A program made the position numbers and the translations under genes. A stretch of DNA of 64,000 bases, from NCBI RefSeq assembly GCF_018687715.1, contig NC_056752.1, positions 39,716,501 through 39,780,500 on the forward strand. The letters are read 5' to 3'. The DNA comes from Carya illinoinensis (taxonomy: Eukaryota; Streptophyta; Magnoliopsida; Fagales; Juglandaceae). The notes below the pieces were generated by a model. It saw nothing but the letters and a program-made list of their open reading frames with translations. It was not told the DNA's origin and did no database searches. Positions 30,386-43,419 of this stretch are shown piece after piece; the stretch's first letter is position 1, and every line of letters starts with the position of its first letter.

Positions 30386-33300
30386 TCATTTCTCTCTAAT
30401 ATAAGCCATCCCCATCCTATCAAGACGAATTAAACCTCTAAGCCGTGTATACTGAAAATCCATCCCAAAAAAATCTATATTCTCCCCCAAAGTCCCCTTC
30501 TTTGCTAGAAAATCTGCAGCCATATTTGCTTCACGAAAAACATGACAAAAACGAGCGTTAATCTCTATGGAAATGTCCCTTATCTCTTCACAAAAATCCC
30601 ACAAAAACCAAAGACGACAAATACCGGAGGCCAACCAACTCAAGACAACCTTAGAATCAGATTCTACTATAACGTCATGCAGACCCAAATTTTTACACAA
30701 CCTCAGCCCATCTAACAAAGCACGACATTCCGCCACCGTATTTGTAGCAACCCCATAATGATGCGCAAAGCCAGCGATACATCTTCCAGAACAATCTCGA
30801 ATAATACCCCCACCCCCTGCATCTCCTGGATTCACACGAGCCCCACCATCAACATTCAATTTCATCGTACCCCTCCTCGGCAATTCTCATTTAACAAAGG
30901 ACACATGTTTTTTTTTAATAGGGATAATCGGCACCTGTAAACCTTCCATAACTAGGAAATCATGTCGCTTCGTAACCTGAAAAAACTTCAAATTTCTGGA
31001 CATATTAAAGATAATAACTTTCACTTGTCTAATAATAGCATTTACCTGAAATGTATCCCCTTCCATCCTTGCCGAGCACCTAGCTTTCCAAAGACACCAA
31101 GAAATAACAATGGGCATCACTCCACGAATCCAACCCGCTTGACTAATTTTTGCATCTCTCCTCCACCAAAAAACCATCATCCCTTTCCAATTTCTGATCT
31201 GTGGCAACCTGATTTGACAAATATTAGCAAAATATTGCCAAACCATTTGTGCGTTTAAACCCTCACACATAATATGCTGCAAAGTTTCAGATTTTGACTC
31301 AATACAACAGTGGCATTTAGAAGCTAAAGGAATCCCCAACCGCTGAATGACATCATCCGTTGGCACTACTCCTCTTTTTAATCTCCAACAAAGAAAAGAC
31401 ATTTTTTTAGGAATTTTATCAAGCCAAAGCCACCTCCTCCACTCACATAACTCTCCCCGTTCTCTACATATCTCCCAAGCTGATTTTGTTGTGAAGTTGC
31501 CGTCCCAGGAAATCTTCCAAATAATAGCATCTGCCCTTGGTCTAAGCCTCACATTAGCCACAAAAATCTGCTGCATGATATCCGACGGCACCAGCTGACT
31601 TAAAACGTCCAGCTTAGGCCCCCTCTCATCAAATACTTCAGCAACCTGCAGCTGTTCACTTCCCACAACCGGACACAAGTCCTTCAACGGACCTCCCCCT
31701 AGCCAATTGTCCATCCAGAAATTAATATTCCCAGCCCCTATCAACCATTTAGAATTCAGCAAAATTCTTGGCATCACCTCCATAATCCCCTTCCAAAACC
31801 GAGACCCTTTATTCTTACTCATTAAATTATAAACATGGTCCCGGCGAAGATATTTTTCCTGGAAAAAATCTGCCCATAGCGACACCCCCGTAACCAATTT
31901 CCATCCAAACTTCATAAAAAGAGATTGCTGCACTTCTACCAAGTCTCTAGTGCCAATACCACCCTCTTCCACTGGCTTGCACATCTGATGCCATGCCACC
32001 CATTTATGTTTCTTATTTCCCAGCGAAGACCCCCAAAGAAAATCTGAAAAAATCTTGTTAATCATCCCAAAAACTGCCTTGGGCACTTTTACAACCGACA
32101 AAATATGAATAGGCATGCTATTTAAAACATGCCGTAAAAGCAAAATCTTACCACCAAACGATAACATTTTACTCTTCCACCCTGCAAGTTTTTTTTGAAT
32201 TCTAGCCAAGATGCCATCAAATAAAGAAATTTTCAGTCTTCCCAAATATAACGGAACACCCAAATATACACACGGCCAAGATCCTTCTTCAAAACCGGAA
32301 ATACCTTTAAGATCATTTTTTCTAGCCAAAGACATATGAGAAGGGAAAAAAATTGTAGACTTACTTGGGCTAATTAATTGTCCCGAAATCTTCTCATAAC
32401 GATGAAGAGTTGCCATTAGCCTTCTCATAGACATTCTCCCACCATTGGTAAAAATTAAAACATCATCCGCATAAAGCAAGTGAGTGACAAGAGTACCTCC
32501 CCCTGGATGAAAAGGTTTAACAATCCCATGACTGAACTTCTGATGTAACATGCGCGAGAGGAGCTCCTCCTCTCACCTTCCTGCTCAACCCTTGAACTAA
32601 TTCTTGTGCCAAGGCCATATTATCAAAAATACTCCGACCTGGAATGAACGCAACCTGTTCCTTAGATATAATTTTGTCAAGAATAGGCGCCAGACGTGAA
32701 GCCATAATTTTTGTCATAATTTTATAAACCACTGAACATAAACTGATAGGCCGAAACTGACCAAAACCCATAGGTTCTTCCACCTTCGGAATCAACACCA
32801 AATTTGTCGCACCAAAAAATTTAGAGAAAGGGTTACCTTCAAAGACTTCCTTGGCCATGTCAACAATGTCAGCTTTCACAATATCCCAAGCCAAAGAAAA
32901 AAATGCAGCTGAGAAACCATCTGGTCCTGGACTACTATCCATAGGAATAGACCGAATAGCCCTATACACCTCCTCTTCCGACGGCAGCCTACACAAAGCA
33001 TCATTCTCCGCATCAGTAACAACTGGGGATAGTAACGCCAACTCAGGTTCCTGAACACTAACATTAGACCCTGTGAAGAGGCTCTGATAAAACTGAACAG
33101 CCTCTAGATGCACTGCTTCAGCCGACTCTAGTGCTCTACCATCCTCTAACACCATTTTGTCAACAATTTTATTTTTTTTCTTCACCCTCATCGCAGCATG
33201 AAAAAACTTAGAATTGGAATCCCCCTCAGCCAGCCACTTGATGCGAGATTTTTGACAAGCTAACATCTCCTCCCGATTCACCCATTGTAAATGAGCCTTT

Positions 33301-34322
33301 TTAGCTTGTACCATCTCTTCTTCCACCTGCAAAGAAAAATTTGTAACAAGATTTTCCTCAAGACGTTGAATCTGATTTTCAAGTCTATTAATCTCCACCT
33401 CAACCCGACCAAAGACTTCCCTATTCCATTTTATCAGCACATGCTTCAACCTTTTTAATTTTCTACTAACCCGCACCATGGCACATCCCTCGACATACTC
33501 ACCCCAACTCTACTCCACCAAAGATAAAAACCCATCATGAGATCCCCACATACGTAAAAATCTAAATGGCTTCACAATAGAAATATTCTTCTTAAACAAA
33601 AGAAACAGCATAGGAGCATGGTCCGAAGATGACCGAGGAAGATAACTGTAATTCGACCCCTCAAACAAATTAATAAACTGCATATTAACCAAAATACGAT
33701 CCAAACGAGCCCAAATACGCCGTCCTCCATTCCGCCCATTACACCAAGATAGTATGTTACCACAAGAAGGAGGCTCTATTAAAGCACAAACATTAATCAA
33801 ATCATTAAACTCAGCTTTAGCCCGAGGAGCCTTAAAAAGGCCCCCAATCTTTTCGCTATCCGTGCGAATAATATTAAAATCACCCCCAATGAACCAAGGT
33901 TGTCCCTGCGGATCTTGTACCCTGAGATAATCCCATAACTCGACTCTTTTTTCCCGAAAACAACTAGCATACACGAACGAAGAGAAAATACGCGTTGACC
34001 CAAACACAAACCAACCAGAAATAGCTTGATCAGAACAAGCCGTCAACTGAAAATCCACCTCAGACGCCCAAAACAACCAAATCTTACCCCCCACTTCAGC
34101 ATTATTCACAAAAGAGGGGAAGCCCATCCATCGTGCCCATCGACTACATTTATTTTTATTCAAAAAAGGCTCTAAAATAGCCACCACCAATGGTCGGCTT
34201 TTATTTAAAATATGCCGAAGTCTAAACTTTGACGAAATAATACCCCTAATATTCCAAATCAATATAGACATAAAAAACTCAAAGAAATTTTTTGGAACGT
34301 GTACGCCGTTCCAACGCAACAA
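30386..34322 (-). pseudogene. LINE ORF2: endonuclease, reverse transcriptase, zf-RVT, RNase H
   Basis: Read leftward, the endonuclease (34322-33510) has WNIRG, GGDFNII and SDHAP, the apurinic-like catalytic blocks. An in-frame TAG at 33510 precedes RT (33479-32517) with FRPISLCSVVYKI and QVAFIPGRSI. At about 32540 the frame shifts and the RT segment carrying the first catalytic Asp is deleted. RT resumes with LLYADDVLIF (about 32490). The zf-RVT segment (about 31430-31270) has Cys/His residues. A TGA at 30887 separates a final RNase H (30883-30386) with DGGARVN, AECRALLDGL, ESDSK and REANMAADFLA. This enzyme would perform target-primed reverse transcription in an intact element. Confidence 0.9.
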
Positions 34323-36009
34323 CAGATTTTTCTTTTCTCAACCCCTTTACCTTTTTTAGAGGTACATGCATGTCTGGATCTGAGTCAAAAACCTTTGCAG
34401 CCAGTTCATTTAACTCATCATCTTGATCACCTTCCGACCCCGCTCGACCAGAATCCCTTGGCTCTAACCTTTCCGAAATCAAACAATCTCCATCTCTATC
34501 CATACCCCCAAGCTCAAATTCTAAAGACTCATCTATCATTCTCAGAATACTTCTCGGTGCTGAAGTGTTAGAACTGTGCAGAGCCTCCGAACCTGAATCT
34601 GAAGACTTATCATCTTCCACATCACTCCATTTTGCTAGACTCCTATACGGTGAGTGGATCGGCAACAAAATTTCCAGCACCCCCTCCTGCTCCAACCCCT
34701 TTTCCCGAAAGCTTCCGTCTGCTCTCCTTTCCACCTGAGGCTCTACATAACTGTCAGCCCCCATCTGCTGCACCTTCGTTTTATCAGTACCCAAGATCTG
34801 CGCTCCACACGGAACACCATCTGTTTGAATCATATCACAAAAAGTCCCCTGTTTTTCTGAAATCCATACTGGTTCCGCCGTGTGTAATACTGGTACCTGC
34901 TCTTCAACCCGATCAAACCCAATGCCCATCGGAGAGATAAAAATGATAGGGACGTTCTCTTCAACCTTCTCCTTTTGCCGTTCAGAAATTTTTTTCAAGA
35001 TCACCTGCCTCCTAGACGCCGAACACTCACCTTTCTCAACCTGCCTATTGTTCTGAGCAGATATTTTCCGGTTAGATACGATTTCCTTCCACACAACCTT
35101 TCCAGAAGTAACCTGTCCTCCTCCTCCCTGAACCTCCTTTTTCCTCTTGCTCATGCCATGCCGGTTACACTTATCTTCCGTGTGCCCCTGTTTTCGACAA
35201 GAACAGCAAAAACTGGGGACCGATTCGTAGAAGATTTCTTGGAAGTGACTAGTCTCCCCATGTGGAGCACCCAACCAGAAAGATTTTCGTAAGGAGCCGG
35301 CCACATTAACCTCCACACAAATACGAGCTGCTTCCGGACGTGTTACACAGGCCGTTGCATTATCCCTCTTCAAAAACTTTCCAATTCCATCACCTATGCT
35401 CCGTAAGATAGACTCCTGAAAGAAATTTGGTGGAAGTCCAGGTAGAGACACCCAAACCGGAACCCAAGGCGAGTCTTCTTCTTCAACAAAATCAGGGGAC
35501 CAATGGAATATCCTATACGGAACGCCCAGCACTTCAGAGTTTCCCCTAGCCATCACTGAAATAAAATCTTCCTCCATCACCAACCGAACAAGGACATTAC
35601 GTGGGTTCCGTAACTACCCAATCACTGGAACAACTTTCAGACCCCAACGATTTTGAATAAAGCTTCTGATATGATCCAACGATGGCCTTCGCCTCAAAAA
35701 CTTCAAGACCACCGAGAACCGAAACGGTTCCGCCGAGCTCTGTACCTCTGCTTTTGAGAACACGAAGTACATCTCTCCATCTAAGAATTTCGGCTCTCTA
35801 TGCGGGATATTAACACACGACAACAGCTGAGGATTAGTGCTCAGAACTTCTGCAAACCGACGCCGTGCTGGCTCCCAGCCAACCTTCCTATCCGTAACCT
35901 TCTCACCCAGCCCAGACTTGCTCAGGCCACCTTCCCCCACATGCCCATCAACTGCCGGCAAAGGCATAGGGCCGACGCCCTCAATGTTATGCACGAAACA
36001 GGTCCCCAA
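34279..36009 (-). pseudogene. LINE ORF1: DUF4283 and CCHC zinc finger protein
   Basis: The start is the ATG at 36009. The DUF4283 domain begins near 35720 and is interrupted by one in-frame TAG (35614-35616), then continues in the same frame from 35613 through a CCHC knuckle (CCSCRKQGHTEDKC, about 35160-35200). The C-terminal half is acidic and Ser-rich and overlaps ORF2 by 44 bp in a different phase. ORF1 proteins of this type bind the LINE RNA. Only the nonsense codon breaks this one. Confidence 0.85.
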
Positions 36010-36083
36010 GTCTGAGAGAAAAAAAACCTAGTGCCACGTCATCCTCTAATAACTTAGATTTTACAATCAATTATCAAGTAATT

Positions 36084-36985
36084 ATATATAGTATTAAAGA
36101 AGGATTAATAAGAAATAGATAAGTAATTATAATAATAATAACTTATTTAATAATAATAATTATAATAATTTTGGCAATGATAGTAATAATTATATAATAA
36201 CTGATAACAATTAAGTGTTATCAATATATAGTATAACTAGTAATTATAATCTAATTTACTATATATTATATTAAATAGGAAATAAATAAGTAAAAATTGT
36301 TATTTTATGCTATATAATAACAGATAAAATATTAGTGTTATCAGTAATTTATAATATTAATTATAATATATTTTGTAGTAGTGTTATATATTATATAAAT
36401 GATAATAAGTATAATTTGTTATTAGGAATTATATAAGTCTACAAATAATTTCTAAGTGTTATCAATCATTAATAATATAAATATTATTAGTACATAATGT
36501 TAATTCAAACAATGTGTACTAATTTATTTATAGACTTTTTTGTTAGATGTTGTATAACATTGCATAAATAACCTTAGACCCGTTTGGGAATTAGTGTACA
36601 TTTAGGTGTACATTAATTCCTGAATTGTCCAGTGTGGACAGTTTGAGATTATATTATATGTATTGCACATAAACGTTATTCCTACTTTGAACATTTAGTA
36701 TGAAGTTTCAGTGTCTTCCTCATTTGTTCTTCGGGTATACTGTTCTTAGGGTCATAATCCCTATATGTGAACATGTATACTTGGAGAATTATGGGAAAAT
36801 GCTACCGAAATTTCTACTAACGTTCAAAGTAGTAGAGTAACGGGTCTTGTGCAATATGGAGAATATAATCTCGAATGGGATAGGACCAACTACCTTGAGA
36901 AAGAGTACTTTGAACATGATGTATCATGACATGCATGTATATTTAATTCTTATACGTGTTACTAAAAAATTAGATGTTTTTAGAA
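36084..36985 (+). other. CACTA transposase upstream region, AT-rich
   Basis: After the LINE target duplication the AT-rich CACTA intron or leader continues to about 36560. It is followed by less biased sequence (36570-36960) that looks transcribed and precedes the transposase ATG at 36986. No separate element or ORF is visible. Confidence 0.5.
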
Positions 36986-39900
36986 ATGGATAAAAGTTGG
37001 ATGCGTCTACACGATAGACTTGGAAAAGCTTACATACCCTATGCGCGTGGAGTAAGAACCTTCATTGATTTTGCAAAGGCCTCTGCTGATAGTCGTGGTT
37101 ACATTAAGTGTCCATGTCGAGGTTGTAAAAATTTGTGTGCGATAGGATTGGATGAAGCTGAAAGTCATATATTTGTGAACGGTATGGATTTGGGGTATAC
37201 TCGATGGGTACTTCATGGTGAGCCGTATGCAGAATCAACAGATTACTTATTCAGTCAGCAGGAAAATTTGCGGCATGTGGATGATGATTATGAGCGAAAT
37301 GAGATGGAGGAGATGTTGAGTGACATTGGAGCTGGGATGTTTATGGATGAGGTTGACAATGGCTCAAGTGGGCGACGGAATGATTCAGAAAATTTTCCGG
37401 AAATGTGGGAAGATGCAAAGCACGAGCTTTATCCAGGCTGTACAAAACATTCTAAAATGTCGTTTATAGTGTGGTTGCTTCACATAAAGTCATTGTGTGG
37501 AATGTCAACCAAAGCAATAAACATGGTATTAGACTTATTTAACGAAGTGCTTCCCGAAGGATCTGCATTGCCGAAGAACTTTTATGAAGTGAAACAGTTG
37601 AGAAAGGGATTAGGGTTTGAGTATAAGTCCATACATGCGTGCAAGAATGATTGTGTTTTATATTGGAAGGAGAATGAGGAGAAACAAGTATGTCCTGTAT
37701 GCGAAGAGTCGAGGTGGAAGGATAAGAAAAGTGTGCCGGTTAAAGTATTGCGATATTTCCCATTGAAACCCCGATTGAAAGATTATACATGTGTAAGAAA
37801 ATAGCTCACGATATGAAGTGGCACAAAGAGAAAAGAGTTACAAATGATGGATTTATGAGGCACCCAGCTGACTTACTTGCGTGGCAATCTTTCGATAATC
37901 AGTATCCAGAGTTTGGGATAGAAGCAAGGAACGTGTGCCTCAGACTCACAACTGATGGATTCAACCCTTTTGGAAATATGAGTACAAGTTATAGCACTTG
38001 GCCTGTAGTGTTGATTCCAAACAATCTTCCACCATGAAGGTGCATGAAGGCGCCCAACTTTTTGTTAACTTTGCTTATCCCCGGCCCGAGATCACCTGGG
38101 AATGACATTGACGTATATTTGCAGCCGTTGATTGAAGAGTTGAAAGAGTTATGGGAAGCAGGCGTCAGAACTTATGATGCATCCACATCAACAACTTTTC
38201 AAATGCACGTTGCGGTAATGTGGATGATAAATGACTTTCCGGCATATAGGAATCTTTCCAGCTGGAGTACTAAAGGAAAGTTAGCGTGTCCGACGTGTAA
38301 TAAAGAAACTACTAGTGAGTGGTTAAAATATTCTCAAAAGTTGTGTTTCATGGGTCATCGACGTTATCTACCAACAAATCATGCATGGAGAACAGAATCC
38401 GCTAAGTTTGATGGACGAGTAGAAGCTAGAATTGCGCCAAATGAGTTGTCTGGGGAAGAGATCCTGGAACAATTGGTACATGTGGCAGCGAACAATTTTG
38501 GCAAAGGTCGGGGAAAGAACAAGAGAAAATGAGGCGTAGCAGAATTGAATTGGACAAAGTGTAGTATTTTTTTTGAGTTGCCGTATTGGTCGTCCTGCAT
38601 GTTGCGACATAGTTTGGATGTAATGCATATAGAGAAGAATATTTGTGATAATATACTGGGTACATTGATGAGCATCAATAAAAAGATGAAAGATTCGATT
38701 AAGACAAGGAAAGATCTTGAGAGAATGGGAATTAAACATAATCTGCATTTACGAGTGGAAGGTGAGAGGGTGGTCATGCCGCATGCATGTTTTACAATGA
38801 TAAGGGAGGAGAGGATGGACTTCTGCAAATGGTTGCAAGGTGTGAAGTTGCCAGATGGTTATGCTTCAAATATCAGTAGATGCGTAAGCCCTAATGACTG
38901 GAAAATTGGCTGATTGAAAAGTCATGACTGTCACGTATTTTTGCAGAAGTTATTACCGGTGGGAATTCGTAGGAAGCTAATATCTGTTTTACGTGTTGCC
39001 ATAACCGAACTGTGTATGTTTTTTAAGGATTTGTGTGCTTGGGTAGTGAATCGAGATATGATGCAGAAACTAGAAGAAGACATTGCTGCTATACTATGTA
39101 AATTTGAGCAAATCTTTCCACCGTCATTTTTTGATGTCATGGTCCATTTAGCAATACATTTACCCCGGGAGATAATGTTGGGTGGACCGGTACAGTTCCG
39201 TTGGATGTATCCAGTTGAAAGATATTTAGGTCGACTGAAGCGCACTGTTGGGAATAAAGCCAGAGCTGAGGGTTCAATAGCAGAGGCTTATATACACGAT
39301 GAATGGTTAACATTTTGCTCTTTATATCTTCGTGGTGTTGAGACACGGTTTATTCGTCAAGAACGAAATGTTGATCTTGCTGCTCCGCCTCCTCGTGAGC
39401 TATCAGTGTTTTCTCAGAATGTACAACCTTTGGGTGCACAAACGGGTTACGATTTACTTGATACAGAGTTGGGTAAAGTTCGGTGGTACGTGCTAAATAA
39501 TTGTCAGGAGATTGATCACTATCTCAGGTATGTCGTTGTACAAGGTTTAAATAATTCTAAAGATAATGAGGTTAACTATAACTTTTGTTATGTAAAATAA
39601 TAAGATAAATTATTTTATACAGTGAGCACATGGACAAACTTAAGATGGAAGGCGTAGAGGATATAGTGGCAAGACACGAGTTAGAATTTTCTGGATGGTT
39701 TGAACAACGTGTATGAACTAAACTCTATAGTATATGTTACATGATGAAAGTTTTAACTCTAGCTAATATTTAATAAATGACATTATTTAAATTGTTAGAT
39801 ATTGGAACAACGTGCTCGTGATCCCGGATCAGTCTCTTTTGAATTGTATGCATTGGCCCGTGGTCCATCAAACAGAGCACTTCGATACACTACATGCACA

Positions 39901-40102
39901 GTTCAAGGTTATAGATTCCATACTCTGGACCGTGAACGTAATAGAAAGACTCAAAACTGTGGTATCTTGGTCTAGGGGAGTCATGGAACAAATGATATTG
40001 ATTATTATGGTGTCATTCGTGATATTATCGGATTGAAATATCTGGGAGGGTCTATAACATATGTCTTTAAATGTGATTGGTGGGATCTAGGCAGTGGTTG
40101 GG

Positions 40103-42760
40103 TGTAATACCCTAGTCTTACTATGTGAGTCTTTATGTCATTTTATTTTATTTCTTAAGTTAAATATGTTCATGTAAAGATTTTTATTATTTTATTTAGA
40201 TGGGTGTGTTTTTACTTTTATGTGGGTTGTTAAAATAAATTAAGTGCATGATTTTTAAGGTCTTATAGTATTTTCTCCTTAAATCCTAAAATTTTATTAT
40301 TTATGAAAGAGCACAAATGATTCCCACCATTGGATTGGTAATTGGAATAGTTATCTTCCTAAATCTAATCCTAACCCTCCATTTCCTTAAACTTTTAATG
40401 ACCAAAATTTAACTAAGCCTTCTTCTCTTATGAACCATTGATCTACACATAATAGATGAAGGATTTTCTCTTCAAACCCATCGGTCTACACCTAATAGAT
40501 GAAGGATTTTCTCTTCAAACCCATCGGTCTACACCTAATAGATGAAGGATTTTCTCTTCAAACCCATCGATCTTCACATAATAGATGAAGGATTTTCTCT
40601 TCAAACCCATCGGTCTACACCTAATAGATGAAGGATTTTCTCTTCAAACCCATCGGTCTACACCTAATAGATGAAGAATTTTCCTCTTCAAACCCATCGG
40701 TCTACACCTAACAAATGAAGAACAAGTCTTCTTCATCTCTCTTTCCATGCTAGCCAACGCCACTTCCCTCTTTTCTTCTCCTCTTCAAGAAATCAAACTC
40801 CTCTCATTTTCTTCAAGCTTTGGACCTTCACTTCACCTCTTGAAAGAATCTAGGAGCTTAAGGTAAATTGTTTAATGTGATTTAATGTGATTTTGGAAGC
40901 TAACTAAATTGTTTAGTTTATGTTTTGATGTTATGTTTTATATATATACATATATGCTCTGTTTTAAGGGATTAAGTATTTATATGGGGATGTTTTGATG
41001 TTATGTTTTGTATATCTACATATATGCTCTGTTTTAAGGGATTAATTATATAAGGCTGTTTTAATGTTCTGTTTTGTGTATATATATATAATTATGTTCT
41101 GTTTTAAGTGATTAAATGCATATATGGAGTTGTTTTGATGTTATGTTAACTAAATTAACTATTTTCTTATGTTACTCTTGTAAGGATTTGTCGAGAGGGT
41201 AGTTAATTGAGGTAACATTAAGGGTAGAAAACGACGTTAGATTTTTAATATTTTAGCCATCGTTAAAAGGGGATCTAAAGGATGTTGGATGAGTTTTAAC
41301 ACACTTGTTATTTATTGGATTAGGATTTTCTGAAGTTAAAGGGATTGCAGCGGATCGAGGTAAGTAGCTATGACCATGCGCCCACGCCAAGTTCTCTTGT
41401 GGAAGAATATATCTCTATCTCTTTCCAAATGTTCTTCTAATTAAAGAATAAATGAGTTTATATTATGTACAAGCCTTTCTTGGTAGTCCCTGTTAAGTAT
41501 CCTATCGATTATAATTGATTGTATGTGTATATGGTAATGCATGCATGTAGACCCTAAGTCATGAAATTTTTATACATGCTTCTTGAAATAACTAAGATTT
41601 TATTTATATGTAAGCATGACATAAAATGCTATTTTTTCCAAAATAAAAGCATATTCATCGGACTAAGGAAGATATTGAAAATGTTGATTTCAAAGAAAGA
41701 AAAGGAATGAATTAATGTATGAAAATATGTAATGGCCACATGAAAGGAAATGATATCAAAGAAATGGGTAGATTGCAATGCCGGGTAAGTCGTACTGGTA
41801 GTGCACCCAGTGCTGCTCCCTGACAGAAAGGGGTTCCTAACCTATGGCCACGGGTGGAATCCAGGTCCAATAGGACCGCTAACCCCAACACACGGGGCGT
41901 AATAGTGTGTTGGCCACAAGAAAGTGAAAGATTAAATGAAGTGTATGCATGAAGATATGATATGTAAGTATGTATGAAAATAAGAAATAAAGATTTTGCA
42001 TGAAAGTATGAAGTTAGTATATGCATGATAGTAAGAAGTAAGAGTATGCATGATGTTATAAAGAAAGCATATGCATGGAAGTATTGTCATAATTAATATT
42101 GGTTTATGGATGCATGTTTTCAAAAGAAAGTACTATATGCTTATTAAGTTAACAGCATGGTGTACTGCTTACTGAGTATTAGACTCACTTTGTGTTTATG
42201 TTTTAAACGTCCAGGTACAGACGAATCTATTGAGGAGCTGAGTATTACTGAGGAGGAAGGGGTCGACGTTTAGTAGTCCCTGTGTAGTTTGGTTTCTTTT
42301 TATGAAGATATATATTTCTTATGTTTTAATACTGGACCCCACACGGGGATGTTTTATTGAGTTGACTTCTAAACAAGATACCTTCGGGTATAAAGTATAT
42401 AGTGGGGTAATGAAACCCCTTATGCTTTAAGTCAGTTTTCTTTTGTAGTGACTGAAGGGACTAAGTCCCTTTTTGTTTAAAGTAGTTATGTTAAATAAAT
42501 GGATGACAGACTCTGAGAGTCCCTTGTAAAGGAATGTAAAGGTATGTCTATTAGATGTTTCTTTTAGTTAGAAATTAGAATTTATGCGTGATGCATTCAG
42601 ACCGTCACGCACTATCTTTTAAAAAAATATATTAATAAAATAATAATAATAATACTAATAACAATATGGGCATTCATTTATAAATAAATTTACTGTTATA
42701 ATAGGAAAAAGAACAGGTACGGGATCATGGTCTCGCTCTTGATAGGGTGGGGTTGTGACA
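40103..42760 (+). repeat. solo LTR of a different family, TSD TTGGG/TCGGG, inside the transposase exon
   Basis: The 2658-bp segment begins TGTAATACCCTAG and ends GGGGTTGTGACA, with TTGGG on the left (40098-40102) and TCGGG on the right (42761-42765), a 5-bp duplication with one mismatch. No coding region lies within. Its ends and TGTAATACCC start are typical of Ty3/gypsy LTRs. Orientation is taken from the TG...CA ends only and may be reversed. A 43-bp minisatellite occupies 40439 to about 40740. Confidence 0.8.
40439..40740 (+). repeat. 43-bp tandem minisatellite in the solo LTR
   Basis: About seven units, each of the form CGGTCTACACCTAATAGATG followed by AAGGATTTTCTCTTCAAACC and CAT, begin at 40439, 40482, 40525, 40568, 40611, 40654 and 40698. 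The period is 43 bp except for one 44-bp step. The first and fourth units carry CGATC or TGATC variants. Confidence 0.92.
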
Positions 42761-43419
42761 TCGGGATTCGATATTTAGGGATAATCATTTTACGAGTGTC
42801 AATATTGCATCTAAATGGTACGAAAATGATCCATTCGTACTGGCTTGTCAAGCTACTCAAATCTATTACTTGATTGATCCAATGAAAAGTGTTGATGAAG
42901 ATAGTGGAGAGATAACTTGGCGAGTTGTACAAAAATTTGTCCCTCGAAATATATATGAAGTAGGAACTAGTGCAATACGACAATAGTGGAGATGAAGATG
43001 ACACTCCAAATGTAGAGGCCTACTAGGAAGATAAATGAGGGGGTATTAACTTATTTGTTGACCTTGGTGCACTCAAGTTGCTCCCCTTATGTAGAGATGA
43101 CGTCCCACTCATCCATCTCGACCCGTCTTCATTAAATTATCATTCAATTGAAGAAAGTGAGAAAAGTACAGAGGAAGAGTCAGAAGAAGAAGACGAACAA
43201 GAATCCGGGGGGAAAGTGGATAAGGATGACAAAGAAGAGCTTGATGATGATGACGAAGATGTTATAGAGAGAGATTCTGAAACAAATATGGAAAATACAT
43301 CCGAAGATGAAGACTAAAAGTACTAAAAAGTTTATTCATATACAACCATTATAGAATTTTATAATAATAATAAATTTATTCTAATTATATTTTTTTGTTA
43401 TATATAATCATTTCCAAGT

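Larger units (their letters stand above)
30253..36068 (-). mobile_element. LINE (L1-type plant non-LTR retrotransposon), TSD AATTATCAAGTAATT
   Basis: The minus-strand LINE has its 5' end at 36068 and its 3' poly(A), seen as a T run, at 30253-30273, with AATAAA on the minus strand near 30318. The 15-bp duplication AATTATCAAGTAATT flanks it exactly (30238-30252 and 36069-36083), so it is a full-length insertion. ORF1 has DUF4283 plus a CCHC finger. ORF2 has an endonuclease, RT, zf-RVT and an RNase H of the plant type. All parts carry stops, and the RT core is deleted. Confidence 0.93.
36986..43317 (+). pseudogene. CACTA TNP2-type transposase, split by a solo LTR
   Basis: The start is the ATG at 36986 (MDKSWMRL). 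The N-terminal transposase-associated domain with CPCRGC (about 37110) is followed by the TNP2 domain (about 37430-38900) and DUF4218 (about 38950-39520). Introns follow at 39528-39622 and 39711-39798, then DUF4216 (39799-40102 continued at 42766). A 3' acidic Ser/Glu tail reaches TAA at 43315. Lesions are a frameshift near 37785, TGA codons at about 38035, 38530 and 38911, and TAG at 39973, 42984 and possibly others. Removing the solo LTR and one TSD rejoins GGT TGG G|AT TCG in frame. The protein would cut the CACTA termini. It is inactive here. Confidence 0.85.

Noticed and set aside
34299..35292. Plus-strand frames of 60-105 codons opposite LINE ORF1
   Set aside because: They are antisense shadows; the minus-strand frame has recognised DUF4283 and CCHC domains.
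40439..40740. CRISPR-like array
   Set aside because: Units are contiguous 43-bp tandem repeats without unique spacers, in eukaryotic DNA inside a solo LTR.
41712..42026. 104-codon minus frame in the second solo LTR
   Set aside because: The region is LTR text with Met/His/Tyr-rich composition from ATGCATGAAAGTATG-like repeats; no coding signature.
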